Assembly (NCBI GenBank): GCA_019186845.1
Contig: JABARW010000003.1
Span: 1-37,386 of the forward strand
DNA length: 37,386 nt
Direction of reading: 5' to 3'
From: Planctomycetota bacterium
GTDB taxonomy: Bacteria > Planctomycetota > UBA8742 > UBA2392
Shown here: positions 23,736 to 30,567 of the stretch, one piece after another
Numbering within the stretch: position 1 is the first letter of the stretch
How the letters are laid out: the number at the start of each line of letters is the position of its first letter
Program-made: the position numbers and the translations under genes
Notes under the pieces: generated by a model
Told to the model about the DNA's origin: nothing
Database searches by the model: none
Seen by the model: only the letters and a program-made list of their open reading frames with translations

Positions 23736-25058
23736 TCAGCGCACCCGAAACTCAAGCGCTTCCTGCACCATCGTGAACTCCGGGGAAGCCACCCGCATCT
23801 TCGGGGTCGCCCCGCGGTGCATCCAGATCGTTGTGGTGGTCGTGTCAGCCGAAACGTTCTGCCGCAGGCAGTAAAAGCCGCCACTGCCTCGTACAAAAAC
23901 CAGTTCCTCCACGGGCTCCTCGCCGCTGTGGCGTTGGTCTTTGTTGCCCGAGCGCGAGAGCTTGGAGTCGCTGCTGACCAGCTTGTTCATGGCCGCGTCG
24001 TAGGTGGTCATACGCAGGGTGACCTCACGCTCCCCGACCGCGACCACCTCCTGCTTCACGTAGTTGACGAAGGGCTGCATCTGCTTCATCAAGGTGGCTG
24101 AGCGCGTGAGCACGTAGTTCCCCTTTGTGGCGTAAAACTGCCCCGTGCCGTGCCCCGTGAAGAAACACTCAAGCGTCTTGCGGGTGCCGCCGGCCTCGAC
24201 ATCCAGCTCTAGGCCGGGCCAATTGCGAGCATAGTGGGATACCTTCTCCCCTTCCTTCACGCGCAGGGCAGACCACTGAATCGCGCCGGCGTTGAACGAT
24301 GCCTGCTTGACCTCGACGCCCGGCCCGGCCTCCGGCGCCTGCCAGGGTTTGGCGGTGTCAAAGTCGATGAGCTGCTCGACCACCTTGGCCCCATCAAGAG
24401 CCTGTCCCTCCTGGTCGCAAACAAAGACCTTCACTTTGGCGCCGGATTCCGCCGTTTCCACGACTTCGCCGGCCTCAAAGCGGGCCTTTCCGTCTGCGCC
24501 GATGATGCGATGAACCCACTTGCGCCCAGCCATCCGGTAAAGCGCAAAGGGGTCCGGTTCGGCCAGGCAAAACTCCACCAGCTCGACAACCGTGGCGCCG
24601 TCTTGACTCAGCTCGCTGCGGTGCAGCAGCAGTGCGGGAAACTTCACGCTTCGGCTCTCTTCCAGGTTGGAGGTGTCGCCGCGCCTTGTCAATCTTGAGG
24701 CCTTCCATGACATCCCGGCCGCGCTGAGGTTCAGACGTTTTGCGTCCGCGGGATGCTCAAAAGTCTGCTTCAAAGCCGCGTTGAAAACGACGTCCTCCGT
24801 TGCGGGCTCACCCTCGGGCAGGCCGTAGCTGTTCATCCTCTGGCGCTTGAGGCGACAGCCATCATCGCGAACGTCGGTGACCTCGACGCGCTCGAGGCTT
24901 ACTCTGGGAGACTTGCCTCGTTCCCAGTGAACGCTGCGCGTGCTCCAGGCGCGGCCAGACACGCGAAAGAGATTGAAGGCATCAGAGGCCTCTTGGGCGG
25001 CGGCGGTCTGGGCCAGCAACGCGATCCCCAGGGCCAGAAAGGCAAAAAGGCGCGGCAT
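23736..25058 (-). CDS. Secreted protein with three tandem copies of an unrecognised domain
   Basis: The protein is 440 aa from ATG 25058, which has a canonical AGGAGG six bases upstream. A signal peptide (cleavage near AAAQ, ~22) precedes three repeats of ~135 residues: 26-165, 168-303 and 306-440. The first two open with DAFNLFRVSGRAW and DPFALYRMAGRKW, while the third begins GQFYATKGNYVL. Each has a mid-domain phrase (ATEDVVF, VEQLIDF, VEELVF) and an ending like KFPALLLHRSEL, NWPGLELDVEAG, GATPKMRVAS. The lipoprotein upstream has one copy (DAFALYKKKGRKWVLK ... TETEIKF ... YPGLAVKSE). The domain is beta-rich with no catalytic signature. A structural or binding role at the cell surface or in the periplasm is possible; nothing more can be said. 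Confidence 0.8.
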   Translation of the reverse strand: MPRLFAFLALGIALLAQTAAAQEASDAFNLFRVSGRAWSTRSVHWERGKSPRVSLERVEVTDVRDDGCRLKRQRMNSYGLPEGEPATEDVVFNAALKQTFEHPADAKRLNLSAAGMSWKASRLTRRGDTSNLEESRSVKFPALLLHRSELSQDGATVVELVEFCLAEPDPFALYRMAGRKWVHRIIGADGKARFEAGEVVETAESGAKVKVFVCDQEGQALDGAKVVEQLIDFDTAKPWQAPEAGPGVEVKQASFNAGAIQWSALRVKEGEKVSHYARNWPGLELDVEAGGTRKTLECFFTGHGTGQFYATKGNYVLTRSATLMKQMQPFVNYVKQEVVAVGEREVTLRMTTYDAAMNKLVSSDSKLSRSGNKDQRHSGEEPVEELVFVRGSGGFYCLRQNVSADTTTTTIWMHRGATPKMRVASPEFTMVQEALEFRVR

Positions 25059-25113
25059 GGGTACCTCCTTGGGATGAATCAGACTAGCGTGGGCCTGGCT
25101 TGGGAACAACTTG

Positions 25114-25149
25114 GCGAAAAACGAAACCAGCCGCCTTTCGGCGGCTGGT
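25114..25149 (-). terminator. Strong rho-independent terminator of the lipoprotein gene
   Basis: On the - strand ACCAGCCGCC and GGCGGCTGGT (25149-25126) pair perfectly around a GAAA tetraloop and are followed by TTCGTTTTTC. It lies 20 bases after the stop of the lipoprotein gene, so the downstream three-repeat gene is probably transcribed separately. Confidence 0.9.
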
Positions 25150-25169
25150 CGAAGAACTCTGAGAGAGAG

Positions 25170-25721
25170 TTACTTGTCGAAGGAGATCAGCTCCATCGTG
25201 TTGTTCGCACCCTCGCTCTTGACCGCGAGACCGGGGTACTCGACGCTGGACCAGCTCTTCGTGCCGCTGACTTCCATGAAGTAGCACTCGAACTCGCCGG
25301 CCTCGACCTTGATCTTTTCCTTCTTCATCTCCGGAGCCTTGGCGCCGCACTTGGGAGCCTCAACCTTCGGGGTCTCGAACTTGATCTCGGTCTCGGTGGG
25401 AGCCATGCCAGCCATGGGCTTCTTTTCCTTGTCCAGCATCGTCATCTTCTGCTTGGCCGACTTGTCCGTCACGTCGACAATCTCGTACTCCATGTAGCTG
25501 ACCATGGGGTCCATGCCTTCCATCTTGGTCGTGCTCTTGAGGACCCACTTGCGGCCCTTCTTCTTGTACAGGGCGAAAGCGTCAGCCGCAGCCTCACCGC
25601 CGCCACACTTGGCGCCGTCAGTCGCCGTGTTGCTGCCGTTGCCGGCCGGCTTGTTGCCGCCGCAGGCCACCGCGAGAACCGCAACCAGCACCACCAGCAT
25701 CGAAAGGATCGTCTTCTTCAT
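25170..25721 (-). CDS. Small lipoprotein, single-copy member of the local paralogous domain family
   Basis: This 183-aa protein has a lipoprotein signal (MKKTILSMLVVLVAVLAVAC, lipobox AVAC with Cys20), a Gly/Asn-rich linker, then one ~135-residue domain: ADAFALYKKKGRKWVLK, MEYEIVDV, TETEIKFETP, EKIKVEAGEFECYFMEV, YPGLAVKSE and MELISF. That order matches each repeat of the 23736-25058 product and, more loosely, the 22658-23629 product. GGAGA lies seven bases before the ATG. It is the best template for defining the domain, since it contains just one copy. Lys-rich and beta-strand-rich; function unknown. A terminator follows it, and a sigma-54-like promoter lies ahead. Confidence 0.83.
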   Translation of the reverse strand: MKKTILSMLVVLVAVLAVACGGNKPAGNGSNTATDGAKCGGGEAAADAFALYKKKGRKWVLKSTTKMEGMDPMVSYMEYEIVDVTDKSAKQKMTMLDKEKKPMAGMAPTETEIKFETPKVEAPKCGAKAPEMKKEKIKVEAGEFECYFMEVSGTKSWSSVEYPGLAVKSEGANNTMELISFDK

Positions 25722-25794
25722 CTCTGCTTCTCCAGGGTTTGGAATCGAAAAGTTTGTTCAGGGCCGCCGAACGTCGGCAAGCCGAAGCCCTCTC

Positions 25795-25812
25795 AAGCAT
25801 AGGCTGTGCCAA
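25795..25812 (-). promoter_or_regulatory. Sigma-54-like promoter ahead of the lipoprotein gene
   Basis: On the - strand TTGGCACAGCCTATGCTT (25812-25795) matches the -24/-12 consensus TGGCAC-N5-TTGC with one mismatch, and the GG and GC pairs have the required spacing. It would start transcription about 60-65 bases before ATG 25721. No enhancer-binding regulator gene is in the window. Confidence 0.45.
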
Positions 25813-25905
25813 AACTTGCCAAGCCAGGCCAATGGCTGTAAATCAATGCCACGGAAGCTTTTGTGACTCTTATGCCAGCCGCACGAGCCCCGGCACTTTC
25901 GCAAC

Positions 25906-25936
25906 GTAACGTTTTGTTCGTGCCACAAAACATTAC
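25906..25936. promoter_or_regulatory. Imperfect 12-bp inverted repeat (operator-like dyad)
   Basis: GTAACGTTTTGT and ACAAAACATTAC pair at 11 of 12 positions around a 7-base spacer, in a locally AT-rich stretch of an intergenic region. It lies 46 bases upstream of the candidate -10 box of the FmdB-like gene, and about 95 bases upstream of the sigma-54-like site of the divergent lipoprotein gene. It looks like a binding site for a dimeric regulator; a hairpin is also possible. Confidence 0.5.
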
Positions 25937-25981
25937 ACGTCGCACCCAGCAGGCCCCCTTTCAGCCCCCGGCCTCACGATC

Positions 25982-25987
25982 TATTCT
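25982..25987 (+). promoter_or_regulatory. Candidate -10 box for a leaderless FmdB-like gene
   Basis: TATTCT (TANNNT) ends six bases before ATG 25994, so transcription would begin at the start codon itself. There is no Shine-Dalgarno ahead of this ATG, which fits a leaderless mRNA. Confidence 0.4.
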
Positions 25988-25993
25988 TCAACC

Positions 25994-26233
25994 ATGCCCA
26001 TCTACGAGTACAAGCACACCAAGAAGAAAGGCGAGCTCTGCGACGAAGTCTTTGAGGTTTTCCAACGTGTCAGCGCCGAGCCCCTCACCCAATGCCCCAC
26101 CTGCGGGCACCCCGTACGCAAACAACTCTCCCGTTTCGGCGGCGGCGTTGACAAGCTGGCGCCCTCGCGACTGAAAGAGCTTGGCTTCTCCCGCTGGCAT
26201 CGCCGCGACAAGGGCACTTACGAGCGCGAGTAA
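25994..26233 (+). CDS. FmdB-family small zinc-ribbon-like protein
   Basis: This 79-aa protein starts with MPIYEYKHTKKKGELCDEVFEVFQ and continues with PLTQCPTCGHPVRKQLSRFGGG, the FmdB family layout (MPIYEY, FE-x-Q, CPxCG, then a phenylalanine/glycine stretch). Normal members have two CxxC knuckles that bind zinc; the first has become HTKKKGELC here, leaving one lone Cys, so zinc binding may be altered or shared between subunits. The family is annotated as 'putative regulatory protein' from its link to formamidase genes, but its molecular role is not settled. The basic tail (SRWHRRDKGTYERE) may bind nucleic acid; that is inference. Confidence 0.85.
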   Translation: MPIYEYKHTKKKGELCDEVFEVFQRVSAEPLTQCPTCGHPVRKQLSRFGGGVDKLAPSRLKELGFSRWHRRDKGTYERE

Positions 26234-26281
26234 ACTCCAACGCTCGCGCGGCCGCGCCGTTTCAATGCGCGCCGGGCTTGC

Positions 26282-26287
26282 TACACT
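26282..26287 (+). promoter_or_regulatory. Candidate -10 box for the beta-propeller lipoprotein gene
   Basis: TACACT fits TANNNT and would give a leader of about 27 bases to ATG 26321. The leader is pyrimidine-rich with no Shine-Dalgarno. The -35 region (TTCAAT, 15 bases upstream) is poor. Confidence 0.3.
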
Positions 26288-26320
26288 TTTCCTCCCTGAT
26301 TTGCCCCTGACTGTTCCCTC

Positions 26321-27538
26321 ATGCGCAAAATCCTCCCGCTGTTGCCACTCTGTTTCCTGATTGCGGCCTGTGGTCCGGAAGATGAAGAAGAGCCGGGCGG
26401 AGCCGCCATCAAGGTCACCATCAACTCCCCCACGCCCGAGCCCCTGACTCCGGCCAACGCCGCCATTGAACCGGCCGTAGCCTATGACGGCAGCCGCGTC
26501 CATCTGGTTTATGCCCAGTCAAACGGCAGCGGCAGCCACGACGTGGTGTACACGTCAGCCCTGGTGGGCGGCGCTTTCGTGGCTCCGGCCACCCTGCTTG
26601 TGAGCGCCACCGACGACAGCCGCAAGCCGCAGTGCGCGTTGGACAGCCTGGGCACCTTGCATGTGGTCTGGGAAGAGGGCAACGCGCCCAACCGCGAGGT
26701 GTACTACGCCACGCGCACTTCGGGTGGCACGATCACGACTTCGAACCTCACGAATACCGCGGGCAGCGACGAAAGCAGCCCCCGCGTGCACGTGGATTCC
26801 AACAACCGTGTGCATGTGGTCTGGGAGAGCGGGGGCAACGTCTACTATCGCCGCAAAATCATCAGCTTCGGCTCGGCCATTCCGCTTCCTCACGTGACGG
26901 GCGGCTCCAACGCCGAAAGCCCCGACGTTTGCACTGATGTCAGCGATCGCGTTTATGTGCTTTGGTCAGAGCAGGTGTCAGGGCGCCGCAATCTGCGTCT
27001 GTTGCGAAGCGACGACAACGGCTCGAACTTCGGGCAGGTTTCCACAGACGGTCTGGCGGTGCGCGGCAGCGTCAGCATGACCGAACCCAGGGTGAAGGGC
27101 GGCCTGGACGGCGAAGTGTTCCTGGCATTCATCGGGCAGGACGCCGGCGGAGACCGCGGGCTCTATTCCACTTACACCCGCAACGGCGGGAGCGTGTTCG
27201 CAACCCCCAACGGGCTCTATACCAGCAGCACGGGGGGCATCCGCCAGCCGTCCATCGCCGTATTCCGGCGGCCCGACAACAATTACAGCGTGTTCATCGC
27301 CGCCAACGATGGCACGTTGCTGGGCGGCAACATTCTGGCCTTTGCCAGCCGCGACAACGGTGAGCGCTTCAAGGGCGGGCCCCATGAACTGAGCAAGACG
27401 TTCTGCCAGGCCAATACCTGCACCTTCCCGGTCCTGGCGCTGGATGCCGATGACTGCGTGGCCGCCTGGATGGGGCAGCCCGGCGCTGGCGGAGTAGTGC
27501 GTACCTTTATGCAGGTGAACAAATACGAGTTGCCCTGA
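26321..27538 (+). CDS. Lipoprotein with sialidase/BNR-like beta-propeller repeats
   Basis: This 405-aa protein has a lipoprotein signal (MRKILPLLPLCFLIAAC, lipobox IAAC) and an acidic linker (GPEDEEEPGG). The body contains repeated propeller blades of ~50-60 residues, each with a phrase such as SRVHLVYAQS, GTLHVVWEEG, NRVHVVWESG or DRVYVLWSEQ and often preceded by a segment like ESSPRVHVDSN. Later blades have FASRDNGERFKGG and LLRSDDNGSNFG, the Ser-x-Asp-x-Gly-x-x-Trp/Phe 'Asp-box' pattern. A six-bladed sialidase-type propeller exposed on the envelope is likely. No sialidase active-site Arg triad can be assigned, so a binding role is more probable than catalysis. Confidence 0.82.
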   Translation: MRKILPLLPLCFLIAACGPEDEEEPGGAAIKVTINSPTPEPLTPANAAIEPAVAYDGSRVHLVYAQSNGSGSHDVVYTSALVGGAFVAPATLLVSATDDSRKPQCALDSLGTLHVVWEEGNAPNREVYYATRTSGGTITTSNLTNTAGSDESSPRVHVDSNNRVHVVWESGGNVYYRRKIISFGSAIPLPHVTGGSNAESPDVCTDVSDRVYVLWSEQVSGRRNLRLLRSDDNGSNFGQVSTDGLAVRGSVSMTEPRVKGGLDGEVFLAFIGQDAGGDRGLYSTYTRNGGSVFATPNGLYTSSTGGIRQPSIAVFRRPDNNYSVFIAANDGTLLGGNILAFASRDNGERFKGGPHELSKTFCQANTCTFPVLALDADDCVAAWMGQPGAGGVVRTFMQVNKYELP

Positions 27539-27599
27539 GCCCAGGGGGCGGCAGTGGGGTGTTTAGGCAAGGCGTCCGAAATGGCCTCTTGGCGGACAC

Positions 27600-27627
27600 T
27601 TGCGCTTATCCCCCGGATTCCTATGCT
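27600..27627 (+). promoter_or_regulatory. Candidate sigma-70-type promoter for the TPR/alpha-CTD gene
   Basis: TTGCGC (27600-27605) and TATGCT (27622-27627) are 16 bases apart, giving a leader of about 75 bases to ATG 27708. The 27539-27707 gap holds nothing else that I recognise. Confidence 0.35.
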
Positions 27628-27707
27628 TTTGCGCTCAATCTTCAGGGCCACCGTCTCGCCTGACACGCGAGCGATTCAGAATTGGCCCCAGCACGGAGCT
27701 TCGCCGG

Positions 27708-29006
27708 ATGCCGACCGCCACGAGTGACTTCCTCGCAGAACTTGTTGAACGCAAGACTCCCGACGTCAAGGCTCTCCTGGAGCTGAGAAACACTCTCTAT
27801 CAGGATGCCGGCCTGCGCCGTCAGGCCGAGGAGGCTCTGGCCTCCTGGACCGCCGCCCGCGAGCGGCAGGGCGTTCTTCTGTACCTGCTGGGGCGCGCAG
27901 ATCGCGCGCTGGCCATTCTGGAGACGGAAGCCAGCCACGATTTCGCCAAGCACTTCCTGGCCCGTGCGCTTTGCGACGCGGGCTTCTATGCCCGCGCCGA
28001 GAAGGTGTTCGCGCCGGAGTTCAGCCAGTACAAGACGCTGGAGGCAGGACTGCCACTCTTCCGCTGCCAGCTGGAGCTCGGCCGTCTGGACGACGCCGAG
28101 AAGACGCTCAAGGCACTCAAGAACCCGCAGAACCTCGACATCGTCGCGGCGCGCGGCGAGCTGTTGCTGCGCCGCGGTGAGCTGGCCGCGGCCATTGCCG
28201 AGGTGGAGCCCGCCGCCGACCAGAACCCCTCGCACCGCGGCTTGAACTTCGTGCTGGGCCTCATTGCGCAGGCTGCCGGAGACGATGACACGGCGCGCCT
28301 GGCCTATGAACGCATCGCGCAGAACGCACCCGTCCCCGTTGATGTGCTGATCAACCTGGGCACGATTTACGAGGACGAGGGCGAGTACGACCTGGCCGTG
28401 AAGTGCTACGAGACGATCCTCAAGGAGTATCCGCGCCATCCCCGCGCGCGGCTGTACCTGCGCGACGCCCAGGCGTCCATGAACATGTTCTACGATGAGG
28501 ATCGCGAGCGCAAGGAAGACAAGCGCCTGCAGATCCTGCGCACGCCTGTGACGGACTTCGAGCTGTCAGTCCGCTCGCGCAACTGCCTCTCCAAGATGAA
28601 GATTGAGACGCTGGGCGACCTGATCCTGAAGACCGAGAGCGAGCTGCTTTCGTACAAGAACTTCGGCGAGACGTCGCTGCAGGAAATCAAGAGCATCCTG
28701 GCCTCCAAGGGTTTGCGCCTTGGCATGCGCAAGGAAGATGCCCTCTCCTACATTCCGCCCGAGGACCAGAAGGGCGGCGCGCCTGTCACGCCCGGCGGCG
28801 ACGACGTGCTGGCCCGCAGCATCGACACGCTGGAGCTGTCGGTGCGCTCGCGGCGCTGCATGGAGCGCCTGGGTATCAAGACCATCGGCCAGCTTTCGGC
28901 CAAGACGGAGCCGGACCTGCTGGGCACGCCGAACTTCGGCCAGACGTCGCTCAACGAGGTCAAGCAGAAGCTGGCGGAGCTTGGGCTGTCGTTGTCCGGG
29001 GCCTGA
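27708..29006 (+). CDS. TPR protein with two C-terminal RNA polymerase alpha-CTD domains
   Basis: The protein is 432 aa from ATG 27708 (GGAG about nine bases upstream); the frame is open earlier with no better start. Residues ~1-260 are alpha-helical TPR-type repeats (LLGRADRALAILETEA, LGRLDDAEKTLKALK, LRRGELAAAIAEVEP, YEDEGEYDLAVKCYETILKE). Two copies of the domain that ends RNA polymerase alpha follow, at ~281-342 (FELSVRSRNCLSKMKIETLG) and ~371-432 (LELSVRSRRCMERLGIKTIG). In E. coli alpha that domain binds UP-element DNA through Arg265, Asn268, Cys269, Gly296, Lys298, Ser299 and Glu302. Copy 1 has Arg289, Asn292, Cys293, Gly320, Ser323 and Glu326 but Thr322 for the Lys. Copy 2 has Arg380 and Cys384 but Arg383 for the Asn and Thr413 for the Lys. 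Such fusions are known in Planctomycetota; function is not established. A DNA-binding or sigma/activator-docking adaptor is plausible. Confidence 0.9.
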   Translation: MPTATSDFLAELVERKTPDVKALLELRNTLYQDAGLRRQAEEALASWTAARERQGVLLYLLGRADRALAILETEASHDFAKHFLARALCDAGFYARAEKVFAPEFSQYKTLEAGLPLFRCQLELGRLDDAEKTLKALKNPQNLDIVAARGELLLRRGELAAAIAEVEPAADQNPSHRGLNFVLGLIAQAAGDDDTARLAYERIAQNAPVPVDVLINLGTIYEDEGEYDLAVKCYETILKEYPRHPRARLYLRDAQASMNMFYDEDRERKEDKRLQILRTPVTDFELSVRSRNCLSKMKIETLGDLILKTESELLSYKNFGETSLQEIKSILASKGLRLGMRKEDALSYIPPEDQKGGAPVTPGGDDVLARSIDTLELSVRSRRCMERLGIKTIGQLSAKTEPDLLGTPNFGQTSLNEVKQKLAELGLSLSGA

Positions 29007-29029
29007 AGTTGGAAGAAACCGGCAGCACG

Positions 29030-29111
29030 TTTTGGATTTTGGATTTCGGCTTTTGGACGGGAGCCTGCGCTCCGGGCGTACTCCAAAATCCGCGATCTGA
29101 AATCCAAAATC
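29030..29111. repeat. Dispersed-type inverted repeat between the TPR/alpha-CTD and kinase genes
   Basis: GATTTTGGATTTC (29035-29047) recurs as its exact reverse complement at 29099-29111, with inner pairs TTTTGGA/TCCAAAA (29051-29057 with 29082-29088) and a GGAGC/GCTCC stem in the centre. The 5' arm is a short tandem (TTTTGG, ATTTTGG, ATTTC). The AT-rich arms differ sharply from the local composition. This sort of 'GGATTTTGG' element is familiar as a dispersed intergenic repeat in several bacterial phyla. It may also end transcription of the upstream gene, 24 bases away. Confidence 0.7.
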
Positions 29112-29172
29112 ATTTCCGGGGGAAATCCCGACGGCTGAATTTGCTAAGGGTGTGTCAGTAAACCGCCGAAAC

Positions 29173-29202
29173 AGTTTTGTCCGGCCTTCGTCCGGTAAAA
29201 CT
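29173..29202 (+). other. Hairpin in the leader of the Ser/Thr kinase gene
   Basis: AGTTTTGTCCGG and CCGGTAAAACT nearly match as an inverted repeat (one unpaired base) with a 7-nt spacer, followed by CTTTCG. It lies 52 bases before the kinase start. A smaller stem, ATTTCC-GGG-GGAAAT, is at 29112-29126. Terminator or leader structure; the T-tract is short. Confidence 0.4.
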
Positions 29203-29254
29203 CTTTCGTAATCTGCTGACCTTGGGGACGCGCTTGACCACCCACGGAGTTGCG

Positions 29255-30559
29255 ATGGAAGAAGCACCGCCCATGAGCGAAGGCCTCGACTCCCGCGACA
29301 AGGCCACGCTGGGGGTTGTGGACTTCGGCGTGCTGGCCGTGCGCAACGGGCTGCTCACTGCCGAACAGCTCGAGATGTGCCGCTCGCGCCAGCAGGCCAG
29401 CGCCAACCTGGGCCAGAATCTCTCGCTGCAACAGATTGTGCTCAACGAGAAGCTGATGTCCCCCGAGGACATCCGGCGCGTCGAGAAGGCCCACGAACAG
29501 CTCACGCGCGACCGCGAACGCAAACAGGACCTCAAGTTCAAGGGCTATGAGATCGTCAGCACGCTGGGCGAGGGCGGGCTGGGCAGCGTGTTCAAAGCCC
29601 GGCAGATATCCATGAACCGCCTCGTCGCCCTGAAGGTGCTGCACAAGCAGTGGATCAGCGACGACGAGTTCCGCAAGCGCTTCGTGCTGGAGGCGCGCAT
29701 CGTGGGCAAGCTCTCCCACCAGAACCTGATTCAGGTCTATGACGTCGGCAAGGAAGGCGACTACTACTACTTTTCCATGGAGTACGTCGAAGGCCGCACG
29801 GTCGAAGAGCTGATCCAGGATTCCCCCCGGCGCCAGATGGAAGTCGGTCGCGCCGTGGAAATCCTCATTCAGGTGGTGCGCGCCATCCGCTACTACAAGG
29901 ACTTCGACATCGTCCACCGCGACATCAAGCCGTCCAACGTCATGGTCACGCGCACGGGCCTTGTGAAGCTGGGCGATTTCGGCTTTGTGAAGAGCAAGCT
30001 GGACAAGGAACTTGGCTTTGAGGGCATGGTGCTGGGTACGCCAGACTACATCGCCCCCGAACAGGCCATGGGCCGCGACAACGTGGACTACCGCGCCGAC
30101 ATCTATTCCCTGGGCGCGACTTTCTACCATATGCTCACGGGCCGACCCATGTACGACGGCACGCCCTCAAGGGTCATGCTCGCCCACACCCGCGAACCCA
30201 TGCCCGACCCGCGCGGCTATCGGCCTTCCCTGGGTGAGGACGTCATTGCGGTGCTCAAGCGCATGCTGGCCAAGGAGCCCGACCAGCGTTACGCCAACCT
30301 CGACAATCTCTTCACCGACCTCGAAGCCCTGCTGGAGCGCAACCGCCCCAAGCAGGTGGCGAAGATCGAAATCGGCAAGAGCAGCGTGCTTCGCGCCCTG
30401 AAGATCGAACAGTCCCGCCAGGGGGAGATGCAGAGCCGCGTCAAATCCCTCGAGGACAAACTGGCAGCCGCGATGGCTCAGCGCAACATGGCGCTGGCAG
30501 CAGCGGCATTCCTGGCCTTGATCGCGCTTGCGTGCTTCGTACTGATCTTCGCGACCTGA
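29255..30559 (+). CDS. Membrane-anchored Ser/Thr protein kinase (PknB-like)
   Basis: From ATG 29255 (GGAG five bases upstream) the protein is 434 aa; a longer frame starts at 29177 but the GGAG favours this ATG. Residues ~20-85 form a small helical domain (VVDFGVLAVRNGLLTAEQLE ... LMSPEDIRRVEKAHEQL) that resembles the GspE/PilB N-terminal type fold in pattern only. The kinase domain spans ~97-345: glycine loop GEGGLGSV (105-112), Lys127 in ALKVLHK, HRDIKPSN (221-228), DFGFVK (241-246) and APEQ (267-270), so it should be active. A helical stretch (KIEQSRQGEMQSRVKSLEDK) and a C-terminal membrane helix (~411-432) follow, with almost nothing beyond it. The domain is therefore cytoplasmic with a tail anchor. 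No target is evident; it ends eight bases from the convergent aroA end. Confidence 0.92.
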   Translation: MEEAPPMSEGLDSRDKATLGVVDFGVLAVRNGLLTAEQLEMCRSRQQASANLGQNLSLQQIVLNEKLMSPEDIRRVEKAHEQLTRDRERKQDLKFKGYEIVSTLGEGGLGSVFKARQISMNRLVALKVLHKQWISDDEFRKRFVLEARIVGKLSHQNLIQVYDVGKEGDYYYFSMEYVEGRTVEELIQDSPRRQMEVGRAVEILIQVVRAIRYYKDFDIVHRDIKPSNVMVTRTGLVKLGDFGFVKSKLDKELGFEGMVLGTPDYIAPEQAMGRDNVDYRADIYSLGATFYHMLTGRPMYDGTPSRVMLAHTREPMPDPRGYRPSLGEDVIAVLKRMLAKEPDQRYANLDNLFTDLEALLERNRPKQVAKIEIGKSSVLRALKIEQSRQGEMQSRVKSLEDKLAAAMAQRNMALAAAAFLALIALACFVLIFAT

Positions 30560-30567
30560 CCTGGTTG

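Noticed and set aside
27600..27707. N-terminal extension of the TPR/alpha-CTD protein from a TTG at 27600
   Set aside because: The added residues are unrelated to TPR sequence, and the ATG at 27708 has a GGAG box; the stretch overlaps a candidate promoter.
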